A stretch of DNA of 12,875 bases from JAKVCB01 sp963578605. Its GTDB lineage: Bacteria > Planctomycetota > Planctomycetia > Pirellulales > Lacipirellulaceae. This document shows, piece after piece, positions 1-5,978 of the stretch (position 1 is the first letter of the stretch; the number at the start of each line of letters is the position of its first letter). The notes below the pieces were generated by a model. The model saw nothing but the letters and a program-made list of their open reading frames with translations, searched no databases and had not been told where the DNA came from. The position numbers were made by a program, and so were the translations under genes. The DNA lies in the NCBI GenBank assembly GCA_963578605.1, contig CAUZEA010000139.1, positions 1 to 12,875 on the forward strand, read 5' to 3'.

Positions 1-2
1 CA

Positions 3-1253
3 ATGATCTCCGGACGAGCATACGACAATGCCACAGCGGAGTGGATTGCAGAAATCCCGGATTCTTTAGCCGAGAAATTCGTGACAAAGGGATTGATCGA
101 GCCGCCAGAGCCTCGTGACACAACGCTTAAAAGTACACTAGAGCCATTCCTGGCAGACTACCTGCAGCGGCGCATCGACGTGAAGGCAGTCACTAAGGAG
201 ATTTATGGCCACTGCATACGCAATCTGACAGGCCATTTTGGTGGCAATTGTGAACTGTCCACAATTAATGCGGGCAACGCTGAAGATTTCAAAATGCACC
301 TGATCAGCATAGGGCTAGCCAAACCCACAATCCACAAGCGATTACAAAATGCCAGGATGTTTTTTCACAGCGCGGTGAAGCGAAAACTGATTGCCGAGAA
401 CCCATTCGCGGACGTAAAGCATGCACCGACAATGGACCCTGGCCGCCAATACTTCGTCACTCACCAGGAGATAGCGCAGCTACTTGCAGTCTGTGACCCG
501 ACGTGGAGGACAATCGTATCGCTATCACGATTCGGTGGTTTGCGATGCCCGTCAGAAGTACTTTCCCTGCGGTGGCAGGATGTTAATTTTGACACTGAGC
601 GAATTTTGGTTTTGTCCCCCAAGACCGAGCATCTGCCAGGGAAATCCAGCCGTGTCATGCCGATGTTTCCAGAATTGAAAACCATCCTGTCGGAGGCCTT
701 TGATTTGGCCCCAGAAGGGGCCGAGTACGTTGTGGGAGGGAACTATCGCAAAGTGTCGAACACACCGAAAGGTTGGCGAAACATCAACATGCGGACTCCG
801 CTCATCCGGCTTATTGAGCGGGCTGGCCTAACGCCCTGGCCCAGATTGTTTCACAACTTGCGAGCCAGTCGACAGACCGAACTGACCAGGAAATACCCAG
901 TTCATGTGGTCGCAGCATGGCTAGGAAATACACCAAAGACTGCAGAGAAGCACTATCTGCAAGTGACTGATGCAGACTTTCAGCAGGCCACTGAAAGTGG
1001 CACAGAATCCGGCACACAAAATCACGATATGGCACAAAAAGCGGCACAGCACACACACGCATACGCTCGCACTGATTCGCCAGAAGCAACACAACCCCTT
1101 GATGGGCTTCATGGTTATGCGAACCGGTGCGAGCCCAGGCCAGAGGGTGCCAACCCCCAGAGCGGTCGGGGAGGGATTCGAACCTTTGCCAAAAACCCCG
1201 GGGAATACGGCTATCGCCCTACGAGGCAGCGCGAAATGCAGCGCACTTTTTGA
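3..1253 (+). CDS. Tyrosine recombinase / phage-type integrase, 5' end cut by the window
   Basis: This encodes a site-specific tyrosine recombinase that should cut and rejoin DNA through a 3'-phosphotyrosine. In the visible 416 residues, an N-terminal SAM-like core-binding domain spans about 45-135 and the catalytic domain about 150-325. Catalytic candidates are R181 (in GLRCPSEVLSLRW), K207, H284 and R287 (in HNLRAS), W306 in the usual second-His position, and Y318 (in EKHYLQV). The pattern is complete, so the enzyme could be active. The methionine at base 3 is probably internal, because planctomycete relatives carry roughly 50 or more residues before the segment seen here; the true start lies left of the window. 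After about residue 360 the frame no longer matches what I expect for the family tail; the family-like tail (VGEGFEPLPK onward) lies in the +1-shifted frame to 1374. It reads rightwards into repeat module R1. Confidence 0.9.
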   Translation: MISGRAYDNATAEWIAEIPDSLAEKFVTKGLIEPPEPRDTTLKSTLEPFLADYLQRRIDVKAVTKEIYGHCIRNLTGHFGGNCELSTINAGNAEDFKMHLISIGLAKPTIHKRLQNARMFFHSAVKRKLIAENPFADVKHAPTMDPGRQYFVTHQEIAQLLAVCDPTWRTIVSLSRFGGLRCPSEVLSLRWQDVNFDTERILVLSPKTEHLPGKSSRVMPMFPELKTILSEAFDLAPEGAEYVVGGNYRKVSNTPKGWRNINMRTPLIRLIERAGLTPWPRLFHNLRASRQTELTRKYPVHVVAAWLGNTPKTAEKHYLQVTDADFQQATESGTESGTQNHDMAQKAAQHTHAYARTDSPEATQPLDGLHGYANRCEPRPEGANPQSGRGGIRTFAKNPGEYGYRPTRQREMQRTF

Positions 1254-1374
1254 CGAAACACTCTCTAGTGACCCGATTCTAAGTGAGCTCATCACCCTCT
1301 GGCCGCAGTTGGCGGCCAGTGTACGTGAAGCACTCCTTCAGCAGGCCACACAGTCACTTACCAGAGGCCCCTAG
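1165..1374 (+). pseudogene. Recombinase C-terminal tail in a shifted frame
   Basis: This open frame overlaps the recombinase end and reads on past its stop at 1253, from VGEGFEPLPKTPGN to the tail ASVREALLQQATQSLTRGP and a TAG at 1372-1374. From memory, planctomycete integrase loci often carry a tail of this type (GFEPxP followed by DPxL...WP...R.A), so I read it as the ancestral recombinase C terminus displaced by a frameshift somewhere in 1080-1165. Its last 20 or so codons, including the stop, recur in frame at 9640-9712 and 12346-12418 (TAASVREALLQQATQSLARGP). That supports this frame as the one that was once translated. Whether the frameshift is a real mutation, programmed, or a separate ORF cannot be decided here. 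Confidence 0.5.
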
Positions 1375-1385
1375 AAGGGCCTCTG
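1362..1385 (+). terminator. Hairpin across the recombinase-tail stop codon
   Basis: CAGAGGCCC, loop CTAGAA, GGGCCTCTG forms a perfect 9-bp stem. The TAG stop of the tail frame sits in the loop. No T-run follows, so it may act as a Rho-independent-like stop, an mRNA 3' stabiliser, or a recombination structure. It is conserved identically in R2 and R3. Confidence 0.55.
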
Positions 1386-1408
1386 TAGGCGCCTGATCTG
1401 GAGGTGTT

Positions 1409-1430
1409 GCACACCCCAATAGGGGTGTGC
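1409..1430. repeat. Inverted repeat with AATA loop
   Basis: The arms GCACACCCC and GGGGTGTGC form a perfect 9-bp stem around AATA. The same hairpin occurs at 9747-9768 with loop TATT and at 12453-12474 with loop AATA. No T-run follows. Its role is unknown. Confidence 0.8.
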
Positions 1431-1544
1431 CGGAGACAGGAGTTTGCCCACGCCCCCCTAGGGTGCAATAAGCACCCTTGGTTGTCCGCAAAATAGTGCG
1501 CACAAAAAAGGGGCCACACCAAAACATGGGGTGACCCAGCCCGC

Positions 1545-1562
1545 CAACAGGACGACCTGTTG
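1545..1562. repeat. Short inverted repeat CAACAGG/CCTGTTG
   Basis: Perfect 7-bp arms flank the spacer ACGA at the right end of R1. The corresponding part of R3 (near 12590-12607) is degenerate, so this palindrome is specific to copy 1. It lies about 30 bp before the operator at 1595 and could be a protein-binding site or a weak terminator. Confidence 0.4.
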
Positions 1563-1594
1563 AACTCGACCCACCCCCCATTAAATACCTGATC

Positions 1595-1615
1595 GATGTA
1601 AACAGTGTTTACATC
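1595..1615. promoter_or_regulatory. Palindromic operator, TGTAAAC type, copy 1
   Basis: GATGTAAAC, AGT, GTTTACATC is a perfect 9+3+9 palindrome. The same core lies just before both FGE-like genes (4398-4413 and 11967-11983). Three independent occurrences next to gene starts suggest a dimeric transcription factor site. The core resembles LacI-family or TyrR-like half-sites, but no regulator gene is visible and the family cannot be named. Confidence 0.6.
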
Positions 1616-1660
1616 CGGGTTACGACATCCTCAACGGGGCAGTATGGGAAAGGAAAAACC

Positions 1661-1703
1661 TTGCCCCCGCCCTCGGGGCGGGTCATACTGGCCAGTGGTA
1701 TTC
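1661..1703 (+). promoter_or_regulatory. 43-bp promoter-like element, copy 1
   Basis: This is identical over all 43 bases to the inverted copy at 5809-5851; each lies upstream of a related signal-peptide start. It can be read as a sigma70-type promoter: TTGCCC, a 17-bp spacer, then CATACT. The spacer is almost entirely a perfect inverted repeat (CCCGCCC, TCG, GGGCGGG), and the perfect palindrome ACTGGCCAGT overlaps the -10 and predicted start region. The promoter assignment is inference; the identity and palindromes are seen. Confidence 0.55.
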
Positions 1704-1749
1704 AATAGCCTATTAGTGCCCTTTTAGCCCAACTCGAAGGAGAAAGCTA

Positions 1750-1923
1750 ATGCGTCTGTTCACACTGTTTCTTCTGGCCACCCTGGTGGCCACTTCCGCT
1801 CATGCGGCTTCGTATTTTAACCGAGACGGTGTGACCATTGATCCAATACAGACCCGTTGGGGGGGCGACCTTCTACTGATAGGAATTTTGATTTCCCACG
1901 AGTCTACCGGCAAAAGCCGCTAA
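1750..1923 (+). pseudogene. Truncated paralogue of the pentapeptide/PEP-CTERM protein
   Basis: A 57-codon frame starts at ATG 1750, preceded by AAGGAG with good spacing. Its N terminus is a signal peptide (MRLFTLFLLATLVATSAHA) followed by ASYFNRDGVTIDPI. This matches the start of the protein encoded at 4649-5776 (MRLVTLFLIAAFAAATVDA, then ASYQRTDGRIVDPI). Similarity stops at about residue 35, near a run of seven G at 1859-1865, and no pentapeptide repeats, dockerin loops or PEP-CTERM tail follow. The upstream 43-bp element is identical between the two loci, so the control region outlived the gene. It is probably a dead paralogue. A short secreted peptide is possible, because start, ribosome site and stop are intact. 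Confidence 0.65.
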
Positions 1924-1933
1924 TTCAAGGTGT

Positions 1934-1975
1934 GCGTGTGCTGAAAGGCGGGCGTGCCCGCCTTTCAGCACACGC
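1934..1975. terminator. Perfect 20-bp-arm hairpin, probable bidirectional terminator
   Basis: GCGTGTGCTGAAAGGCGGGC is followed by GT and then by its exact reverse complement. The inner part (AAAGGCGGGC/GCCCGCCTTT) has the look of a strong intrinsic terminator readable from either strand. It lies 10 bp after the truncated paralogue and about 95 bp before the next gene. A perfect arm of this length also raises the possibility of a small mobile or REP-like palindrome. Confidence 0.65.
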
Positions 1976-2069
1976 TAGATACGGGGCTGGGCACAGCGGG
2001 TACAATCGAAAGCAATCGATGCCTGGAGCGGTTCCAGGCTGACCTATATGGGAAATCCCGGAATACAAA

Positions 2070-3209
2070 ATGAGAACCCTTTTATTGACTATGGTTTGGC
2101 TCCTTGCCGTTGGGAACACGGGCTTTTCTGCCGTGACTTATGAATCGGTCTCGGTGCCGGGAGTTGTCATCACCGGGGTGCGCTCGACCAGTTCCTCGAC
2201 CGACGATGTGGTGATCACCTCCAGCTACACGACCGGAGGAGTTACGAACGGGGCGATCTACAGTGGCTCCCTCGCGGCCGCGCCAAGTGCATCCGTTGCG
2301 AGTTGGGTTCCGCTCACGCCCGTCTTCAGCGGCCAAACTGTGACGAGTTCCACACTCTACGGACCGAACACATCGCTCTTCACACCGAGCATCGGCGCCG
2401 GAAATGTGACGGCGGTTGGAAGTTACAAGTACGCCGAAGGCTCGTCGGGGCCAGGCTTCGATCACGGACTGCTGTATAAGGGATCCGTTCTGGGCGGAGG
2501 AACGTGGACGCAGATTGACGCGACACCACTTCTCACCGGAGGCGAGAATCTCCTGAACACGATCGGCCACAGCAACATGGGAGACCTCGTCGTCGGGAAC
2601 TACGACACCGATATAACGACCGGCAAGGCTTTCATCTACAACATGAATGCCGACACTTGGTTCGATCTGAATCCAACAGGCTCCAAGAGCGTCACTGCTT
2701 ATGGAATCTGGCAGAATTCCAGCACTTCCTACACGATTGCCGGCGGATTGAGCGATGTGACGTCCTTCGGTTTGGATGAGGGGTATCTCGTGAACTACGA
2801 TTCGTCCACCGGGGCGCTCGAACACTTCAAGACGTTCAACTACAATAACGAGCCGATCAGCTCGCTTGTTTCCCACATCGATGGCATCACCGCCACGCCG
2901 GACGGATTCAATATTACAGGGGACTATGCGGAGGTTGGCGGCGGCATGGGGGCGTTTTTCGGCTCAATCAAGGTTCTGCCAAATGGGTCGTTCGGCGAGG
3001 CTGCCTGGACCGACATCGCATTCCCGGGCGCAACCATTACAAGTGGCAATACCGTGGTGGGAAACACGGTTTTTGGCGTCTATGGGGGCGCTCCGGGAGG
3101 CCCCAGCTACATCGCCACCGTTCCAGAGCCTACCAGCGGATCGCTCTGTCTGCTAGGTGCCGGCCTGCTCCTGCTGCGATTTCACCGGGGAAGACGGCAG
3201 GCAGGCTAG
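2070..3209 (+). CDS. Exported PEP-CTERM protein of unknown function
   Basis: This 379-residue protein starts with a signal peptide (MRTLLLTMVWLLAVGNTGFSA). A Ser/Thr/Gly-rich, aromatic-poor body follows, with beta-type repeats of the NYDT...FIYN and GYLVNYDSSTG style. These suggest a beta-propeller or extracellular-repeat fold like those seen in PEP-CTERM proteins with HAF/kelch-like repeats. The C terminus is a PEP-CTERM sorting signal: VPEP, a hydrophobic segment (CLLGAGLLLL) and a basic end (RFHRGRRQAG). In known systems this signal is processed by exosortase, and the mature protein goes to the envelope or matrix. No exosortase gene is in the window. There is no strong Shine-Dalgarno site before ATG 2070 (a weak CGGAA lies about 7 bp upstream). 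The body matches no enzyme family I recognise. It is not part of the repeat families around it. Confidence 0.85.
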   Translation: MRTLLLTMVWLLAVGNTGFSAVTYESVSVPGVVITGVRSTSSSTDDVVITSSYTTGGVTNGAIYSGSLAAAPSASVASWVPLTPVFSGQTVTSSTLYGPNTSLFTPSIGAGNVTAVGSYKYAEGSSGPGFDHGLLYKGSVLGGGTWTQIDATPLLTGGENLLNTIGHSNMGDLVVGNYDTDITTGKAFIYNMNADTWFDLNPTGSKSVTAYGIWQNSSTSYTIAGGLSDVTSFGLDEGYLVNYDSSTGALEHFKTFNYNNEPISSLVSHIDGITATPDGFNITGDYAEVGGGMGAFFGSIKVLPNGSFGEAAWTDIAFPGATITSGNTVVGNTVFGVYGGAPGGPSYIATVPEPTSGSLCLLGAGLLLLRFHRGRRQAG

Positions 3210-3222
3210 TCGGTCGGGCTGA

Positions 3223-3357
3223 GCTGGCGCTACCGCCAAAATCGTCACCAACGCCTACGGGGACGGACTTCAAATCGTACTCTATCTCAGCGCCGCGCTC
3301 GTCGTCATGATGCTGTTTCTAACGCTGCGCTACGTTCCACGCCGAACACCCGTCTAG
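3223..3357 (+). pseudogene. 3' stump of a membrane-protein gene, MFS-like
   Basis: This 44-codon open frame, bounded on the left by TGA, reads AGATAKIVTNAYGDGLQIV, then a hydrophobic helix (LYLSAALVVMMLFLTL) and a basic end (RYVPRRTPV). That is the shape of the last transmembrane helix and cytoplasmic tail of a multi-helix transporter; an MFS sugar or drug transporter is my best guess. There is no start codon near the left end and the frame begins 13 bp after the PEP-CTERM gene, so it is a remnant. Bases 3305-3357 are read in antisense as the end of the FGE-like gene, which places a rearrangement junction at roughly 3358-3376. Confidence 0.6.
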
Positions 3358-4387
3358 CAGCTCCGCCTTGCCGCGCCCGCAGCACACGGCTATCATCGCC
3401 CGATGCTGGACCTGTCGGGTCCCGGCCCACCACCCCCAGGCCCTCATAATTACCATACCTATCCTGGCACCACTCCTTCACGTTGCCGTGCATGTCAAAA
3501 AGGCCCCAAGCGTTCGGTTTTAACGCAAACTGTGGCAGTTTCCCCCCATCATCCCCAAAACTGTAAGCGGTAGTCGTCCCAGCGCGGCAGGCGTATTCCC
3601 ATTCGGCTTCAGTCGGCAGGCGATATTCCATCCCTTCTTGGTTGCTCAGCTTGCGGCAAAACGCGACCGCTTCGTACCAAGTGACACGTGTGGCCAGTTT
3701 ATCCTCGCCTTTGATTAGGATTTGAACAGATGCATCAAAGGGGTTGTCCTTTACGTTTTCATACTGCTCCTTCGTCGTCTCGTAAGCACTCAAATAAAAT
3801 GGTTTGGTGACCCTCACCAGATGTTGGATTTCGTCGTTGTCCCGGTCCGTCTCCGACCTCGGGCTACCCATCATAAACTCGCCCGGCGGGATCAAGTTGA
3901 GTTTCATGCCAACGTAGTTCGTGATTTGAACAGGTACGCCGAGTTTATCGGCCCATGCTTTTTGATGGGCATTGGCTTGATCACTATTAAACGGAGCAAC
4001 GGCCGGCGGCGGAAATACGTTAAGCAGCACCGCTGCCCCTCGCTCGGCTGACTCTTTCTTTTCCACGAACTTCCGGTCTTCGTCGCTGAGCTTCGCCAGC
4101 GGCACTGTGACAAGTCTTTCATCCTTGAGGCGAAGTACAACCTTGTCCGCTTCTTTCCATTGTCGAACAAAGGGGGACGGGTGCCTCCCTGTCACTTTGA
4201 CCAGTTTAGCGGTTACGCTGAACTTCCCGGCAACATCGGTCCAAGTACGCTCTTTCCCCCACCAAGTACCGGCAGGAGGAAGATCCTGCGTCTGGTCATC
4301 CTCAGGTGCTGCCGATTGTTCAGTGCGAGTGCACGCGGAAAACCACAACAAAACTAAGGCTACCCACAAATACGATAAGCGGTTCAT
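3305..4387 (-). CDS. SHD1 plus FGE/SUMF1-like lipoprotein, C terminus disrupted
   Basis: Of 360 residues, 1-19 look like a lipoprotein signal (LLWFSAC, lipid Cys at 19). An SHD1 (SLA1 homology 1) domain lies at about 47-112 (RTWTDVAGKFSV ... VPLAKLSDEDRKFVEK) and an FGE-sulfatase-like domain at about 155-337. Motifs are GMKLNLIPPGEFMMGSP, YRLPTEAEWEYACRAG, NAWGLFDMHGNVKEWC and RVLR. True FGE oxidises a sulfatase Cys to formylglycine, but planctomycete FGE-like proteins are abundant and mostly of unknown role, and the active-site Cys region is missing here. After R337 the family sequence (RGG...GFR.AR) is replaced by 23 unrelated residues read antisense to the transporter stump. About 14 residues before NAWG are also missing relative to the gene at 11110-11955, and SHD1 has a suspicious in-frame insertion near 67-80. 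It is probably a decaying copy. An operator lies 10 bp upstream of the ATG. Confidence 0.75.
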   Translation of the reverse strand: MNRLSYLWVALVLLWFSACTRTEQSAAPEDDQTQDLPPAGTWWGKERTWTDVAGKFSVTAKLVKVTGRHPSPFVRQWKEADKVVLRLKDERLVTVPLAKLSDEDRKFVEKKESAERGAAVLLNVFPPPAVAPFNSDQANAHQKAWADKLGVPVQITNYVGMKLNLIPPGEFMMGSPRSETDRDNDEIQHLVRVTKPFYLSAYETTKEQYENVKDNPFDASVQILIKGEDKLATRVTWYEAVAFCRKLSNQEGMEYRLPTEAEWEYACRAGTTTAYSFGDDGGKLPQFALKPNAWGLFDMHGNVKEWCQDRYGNYEGLGVVGRDPTGPASGDDSRVLRARQGGAARRVFGVERSAALETAS

Positions 4388-4397
4388 TGTCCCCCCG

Positions 4398-4413
4398 TGT
4401 AAACGCGTTTACA
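4398..4413. promoter_or_regulatory. Palindromic operator, TGTAAAC type, copy 2
   Basis: TGTAAACGCGTTTACA is a perfect 16-bp palindrome, 10 bp upstream of the minus-strand ATG at 4387. A GGGGGG run between the palindrome and ATG may be the ribosome site. Binding here would block transcription start or elongation into the FGE-like gene. Confidence 0.65.
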
Positions 4414-4510
4414 TCGGCCATATCCAGCGGGGTTTATCCTACCTCACCGGGAATACGTCATCCACCGGCAGGAGCCGGGTACCGGGTACCGCGTCGCCCC
4501 ACTACCCATC
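4398..4510 (-). repeat. Conserved upstream region of FGE-like genes, copy 1
   Basis: From the operator to about 4510 this region matches 11967-12080 upstream of the second FGE-like gene. Shared blocks include CATCGGCCATATCCAGCGGG, ACGTCATCCACCGGCAGGA and GGGTACCGCGTCGCCCCACT. On the minus strand GGTACC-type blocks recur twice within 13 bp. This block presumably holds the promoter; no convincing -35/-10 pair could be picked. Confidence 0.7.
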
Positions 4511-4528
4511 CGACACCGCGACTACATG

Positions 4529-4700
4529 CTAGTGTAGGATACCGGCCCAACTGAGTCAGAGTCAGTTAGTCTGGCCATCCTCTACCCGATGCAGATCAAC
4601 ACGGGTGAAAAGTTGCGATGATACACCGCTATACGGTCTGCACACCCATCACCCGTGCCGCACTCGAAGCGGTGCGGCGGTCAGGGCCAAGAGGGCCAGC
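4529..4700 (-). repeat. Repeat module B1: 3' end of PEP-CTERM gene and downstream region
   Basis: This matches B2 (from 9393) almost base for base over 4529-4668, and B3 from the point equivalent to 12141. It includes an imperfect dyad (GGCCCAACTGA ... TCAGTTAGTCTGGCC), the CCGATGCAGATCAACACGGG block, and the stop codon plus hairpin of the pentapeptide gene at 4653-4677 (arms CCGTGCCGC and GCGGTGCGG, loop ACTCGAA). Confidence 0.8.
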
Positions 4701-5776
4701 AGCAGGGTGGTGGGTTCTGGGACATGGTCTGCCCCTGAACCGCTGGCGATAGACTGGCCGAAGTGATATTTCCAGGTTCGGTAATCGATCCGGTCTTCCC
4801 AGCGCCAGGGGAACCATTTGTGTGATACTGGGATGGGGGAACGTAACCCCAGGTTGTCTAGCCACACGGTGTAGTCGGCGGCATCGACAACCCCGTCGTC
4901 GTTGAAGTCGCCGATAAAATCGCCAGTAAAATGATCTTTCCAGGTTCGGTAATCGATCTGGTCGCCCCCGTTATCTTGCCACACAGTGTAGTCGGCAGCA
5001 TCGAAAAAGCCGTCGCCGTTGAAGTCGCCGCTGGCTGGATCAATCGCCAGGATGCCCTCCGAGTCCCGCCATGCTTGATCCATTTCAGGGTGCCAGTCGG
5101 GCACGTTGTCGGTGTAGTAATAAGCGTTGGTCCAAGAGGCCGATCCCCAGCCATAAGTCGCGGATGTGAAATTTGAGCCCGTCAGGTTCACATAGGTCAG
5201 ATCCACGTTGTGCAGGTCCGCGCCGTCCAGGTCCGCCCACTCCAGGTTCGCGTTGGACAGGTTTGCGCTGGTCAGGTCCGCCCGGGATAGGTCCGCGAGA
5301 AGCAGGTCCACATTGGTCAGGTTCGCTTCGACCAGGAGCGCCCCGGATAGGTCCGCGCCGGACAGGTTCGCGTAGTCTAGGGACGAGTGACCTCTTAGCT
5401 CCGCGAGGATCAGGTTCGCGTTGGACAGGTCCGCCTCGTACAGGTCCGCCCCGTTCAGGTTCGCGTGGGACAGGTCCGCGTGGGACAGGTCCGCTCGCCG
5501 CAGAAACGCGCGGGTCAGGTCCGCGCCGGATAGGTTCGCGTAGCGCAGGTCCGCTCGCCGCAGGTCCGCCCAGGACAGGCTCGCGCCGGTTACGTCTGCG
5601 CCTGGTCCCAAATTGTCACCTGAATAGGGGTGATCCCCCGATGGCAGCCACCAGTCCTCTTCCAAGACCAGTTTCCTTATCGGATCGACAATCCTACCGT
5701 CAGTCCTCTGATACGAAGCAGCATCCACAGTAGCCGCCGCGAAAGCGGCGATCAGAAACAGCGTAACCAGACGCAT
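4649..5776 (-). CDS. Secreted pentapeptide-repeat, dockerin-like, PEP-CTERM protein
   Basis: This is a 375-residue protein from ATG 5776. That start puts the signal peptide (MRLVTLFLIAAFAAATVDA) at the N terminus, with GGAG 9 bp upstream; an upstream ATG at 5851 lies inside the promoter-like element and is rejected. Residues 56-205 are about 28 pentapeptide repeats of the A(D/N)LxxA type, which fold as a right-handed quadrilateral beta helix. Residues 250-340 carry two units, each with a Ca-binding EF/dockerin-like loop (GDFNGDGFFDAADYTVW and GDFNDDGVVDAADYTVW) followed by a (I)DYRTWKxHF motif. The tail is PEP-CTERM: VPEPTTLLLALLALTAAPL and basic RVRHG. It is probably exported, processed by an exosortase and retained at the surface. 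The binding partner is unknown. The coding DNA is a 15-bp minisatellite (CAGGTCCGCG-type) and so prone to slippage. Confidence 0.9.
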   Translation of the reverse strand: MRLVTLFLIAAFAAATVDAASYQRTDGRIVDPIRKLVLEEDWWLPSGDHPYSGDNLGPGADVTGASLSWADLRRADLRYANLSGADLTRAFLRRADLSHADLSHANLNGADLYEADLSNANLILAELRGHSSLDYANLSGADLSGALLVEANLTNVDLLLADLSRADLTSANLSNANLEWADLDGADLHNVDLTYVNLTGSNFTSATYGWGSASWTNAYYYTDNVPDWHPEMDQAWRDSEGILAIDPASGDFNGDGFFDAADYTVWQDNGGDQIDYRTWKDHFTGDFIGDFNDDGVVDAADYTVWLDNLGLRSPIPVSHKWFPWRWEDRIDYRTWKYHFGQSIASGSGADHVPEPTTLLLALLALTAAPLRVRHG

Positions 5777-5808
5777 TAGTGGACTCCAGCGAAAAGGCAC
5801 CTCCTGCA

Positions 5809-5851
5809 GAATACCACTGGCCAGTATGACCCGCCCCGAGGGCGGGGGCAA
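5809..5851 (-). promoter_or_regulatory. 43-bp promoter-like element, copy 2
   Basis: This is the reverse complement of 1661-1703 with no mismatch. In the minus orientation it reads TTGCCC, a 17-bp spacer holding a CCCGCCC/GGGCGGG palindrome, CATACT, and the overlapping ACTGGCCAGT palindrome. It lies 33 bp upstream of ATG 5776, which suits a promoter with a short leader. Confidence 0.55.
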
Positions 5852-5872
5852 TGTTTGCCCGCCTGTGATACA

Positions 5873-5962
5873 TCACCCGCACCGCACTCGAAGCGGTGCG
5901 GCTACCAGGGCCAAGAGGGCCAGCAGCAGGGTCGCCCGGAGCACCGCCCGGAAACGTCCTTC
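5873..5962 (-). pseudogene. Orphan PEP-CTERM tail
   Basis: The 29 codons after an in-frame stop read ...RATLLLALLALVAAPLRVRCG and TGA. This is almost the same as the end of the pentapeptide protein (TTLLLALLALTAAPLRVRHG). The sorting PEP motif is lost and there is no start codon, so this is a gene end left without its body. A perfect hairpin (5877-5901; CCGCACCGC, loop ACTCGAA, GCGGTGCGG) spans the last codons. It sits directly downstream of the putative glycoside hydrolase gene and may serve as its terminator. A direct repeat CTTCCTAGGGG at 16-bp spacing (about 5960-5985) marks the junction. Confidence 0.6.
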
Positions 5963-5978
5963 CTAGGGGACAAGCTTC

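Larger units (their letters stand above)
1290..1575 (+). repeat. Repeat module R1: recombinase-gene 3' end plus downstream hairpins
   Basis: This is the first of three copies (R2 at 9629-9845, R3 at 12335-12615). Homology starts at CATCACCCTC inside the recombinase tail frame. It runs through the hairpin at 1362-1385, a second hairpin at 1409-1430 (GCACACCCC, loop AATA, GGGGTGTGC), a GGGTGCAATAAG block, an AAAATAGTGCGCA block and a TGGGGTGACCCA palindrome. It fades around GGACGACCT near 1557. Copies 1 and 3 align along the whole length; copy 2 loses similarity soon after AATAGTGCGCA. Confidence 0.85.

Noticed and set aside
1165..1200. tRNA gene on the minus strand, from GGGATTCGAACC.
   Set aside because: The T-stem does not pair beyond two bases and no acceptor, D-arm or anticodon arm is found.
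4545..4575. Integron attC-like site: GCCCAAC followed at short distance by GTTAGTC, inside a GGAT...ATCC dyad, also in B2.
   Set aside because: The span (about 27 bp) is far below known attC lengths, GTTAGTC does not fit GTTRRRY, B3 lacks the segment, and the recombinase lacks recognisable IntI features.
5170..5600. CRISPR-like array, from the regular CAGGTCCGCG repeats.
   Set aside because: The period is 15 bp, with no unique spacers, and it encodes pentapeptide repeats.
5173..5733. Plus-strand frame rich in G/P/R/S opposite the pentapeptide repeats.
   Set aside because: It is the complement of a strongly repetitive real coding sequence with signal peptide and sorting tail; composition is an artefact.
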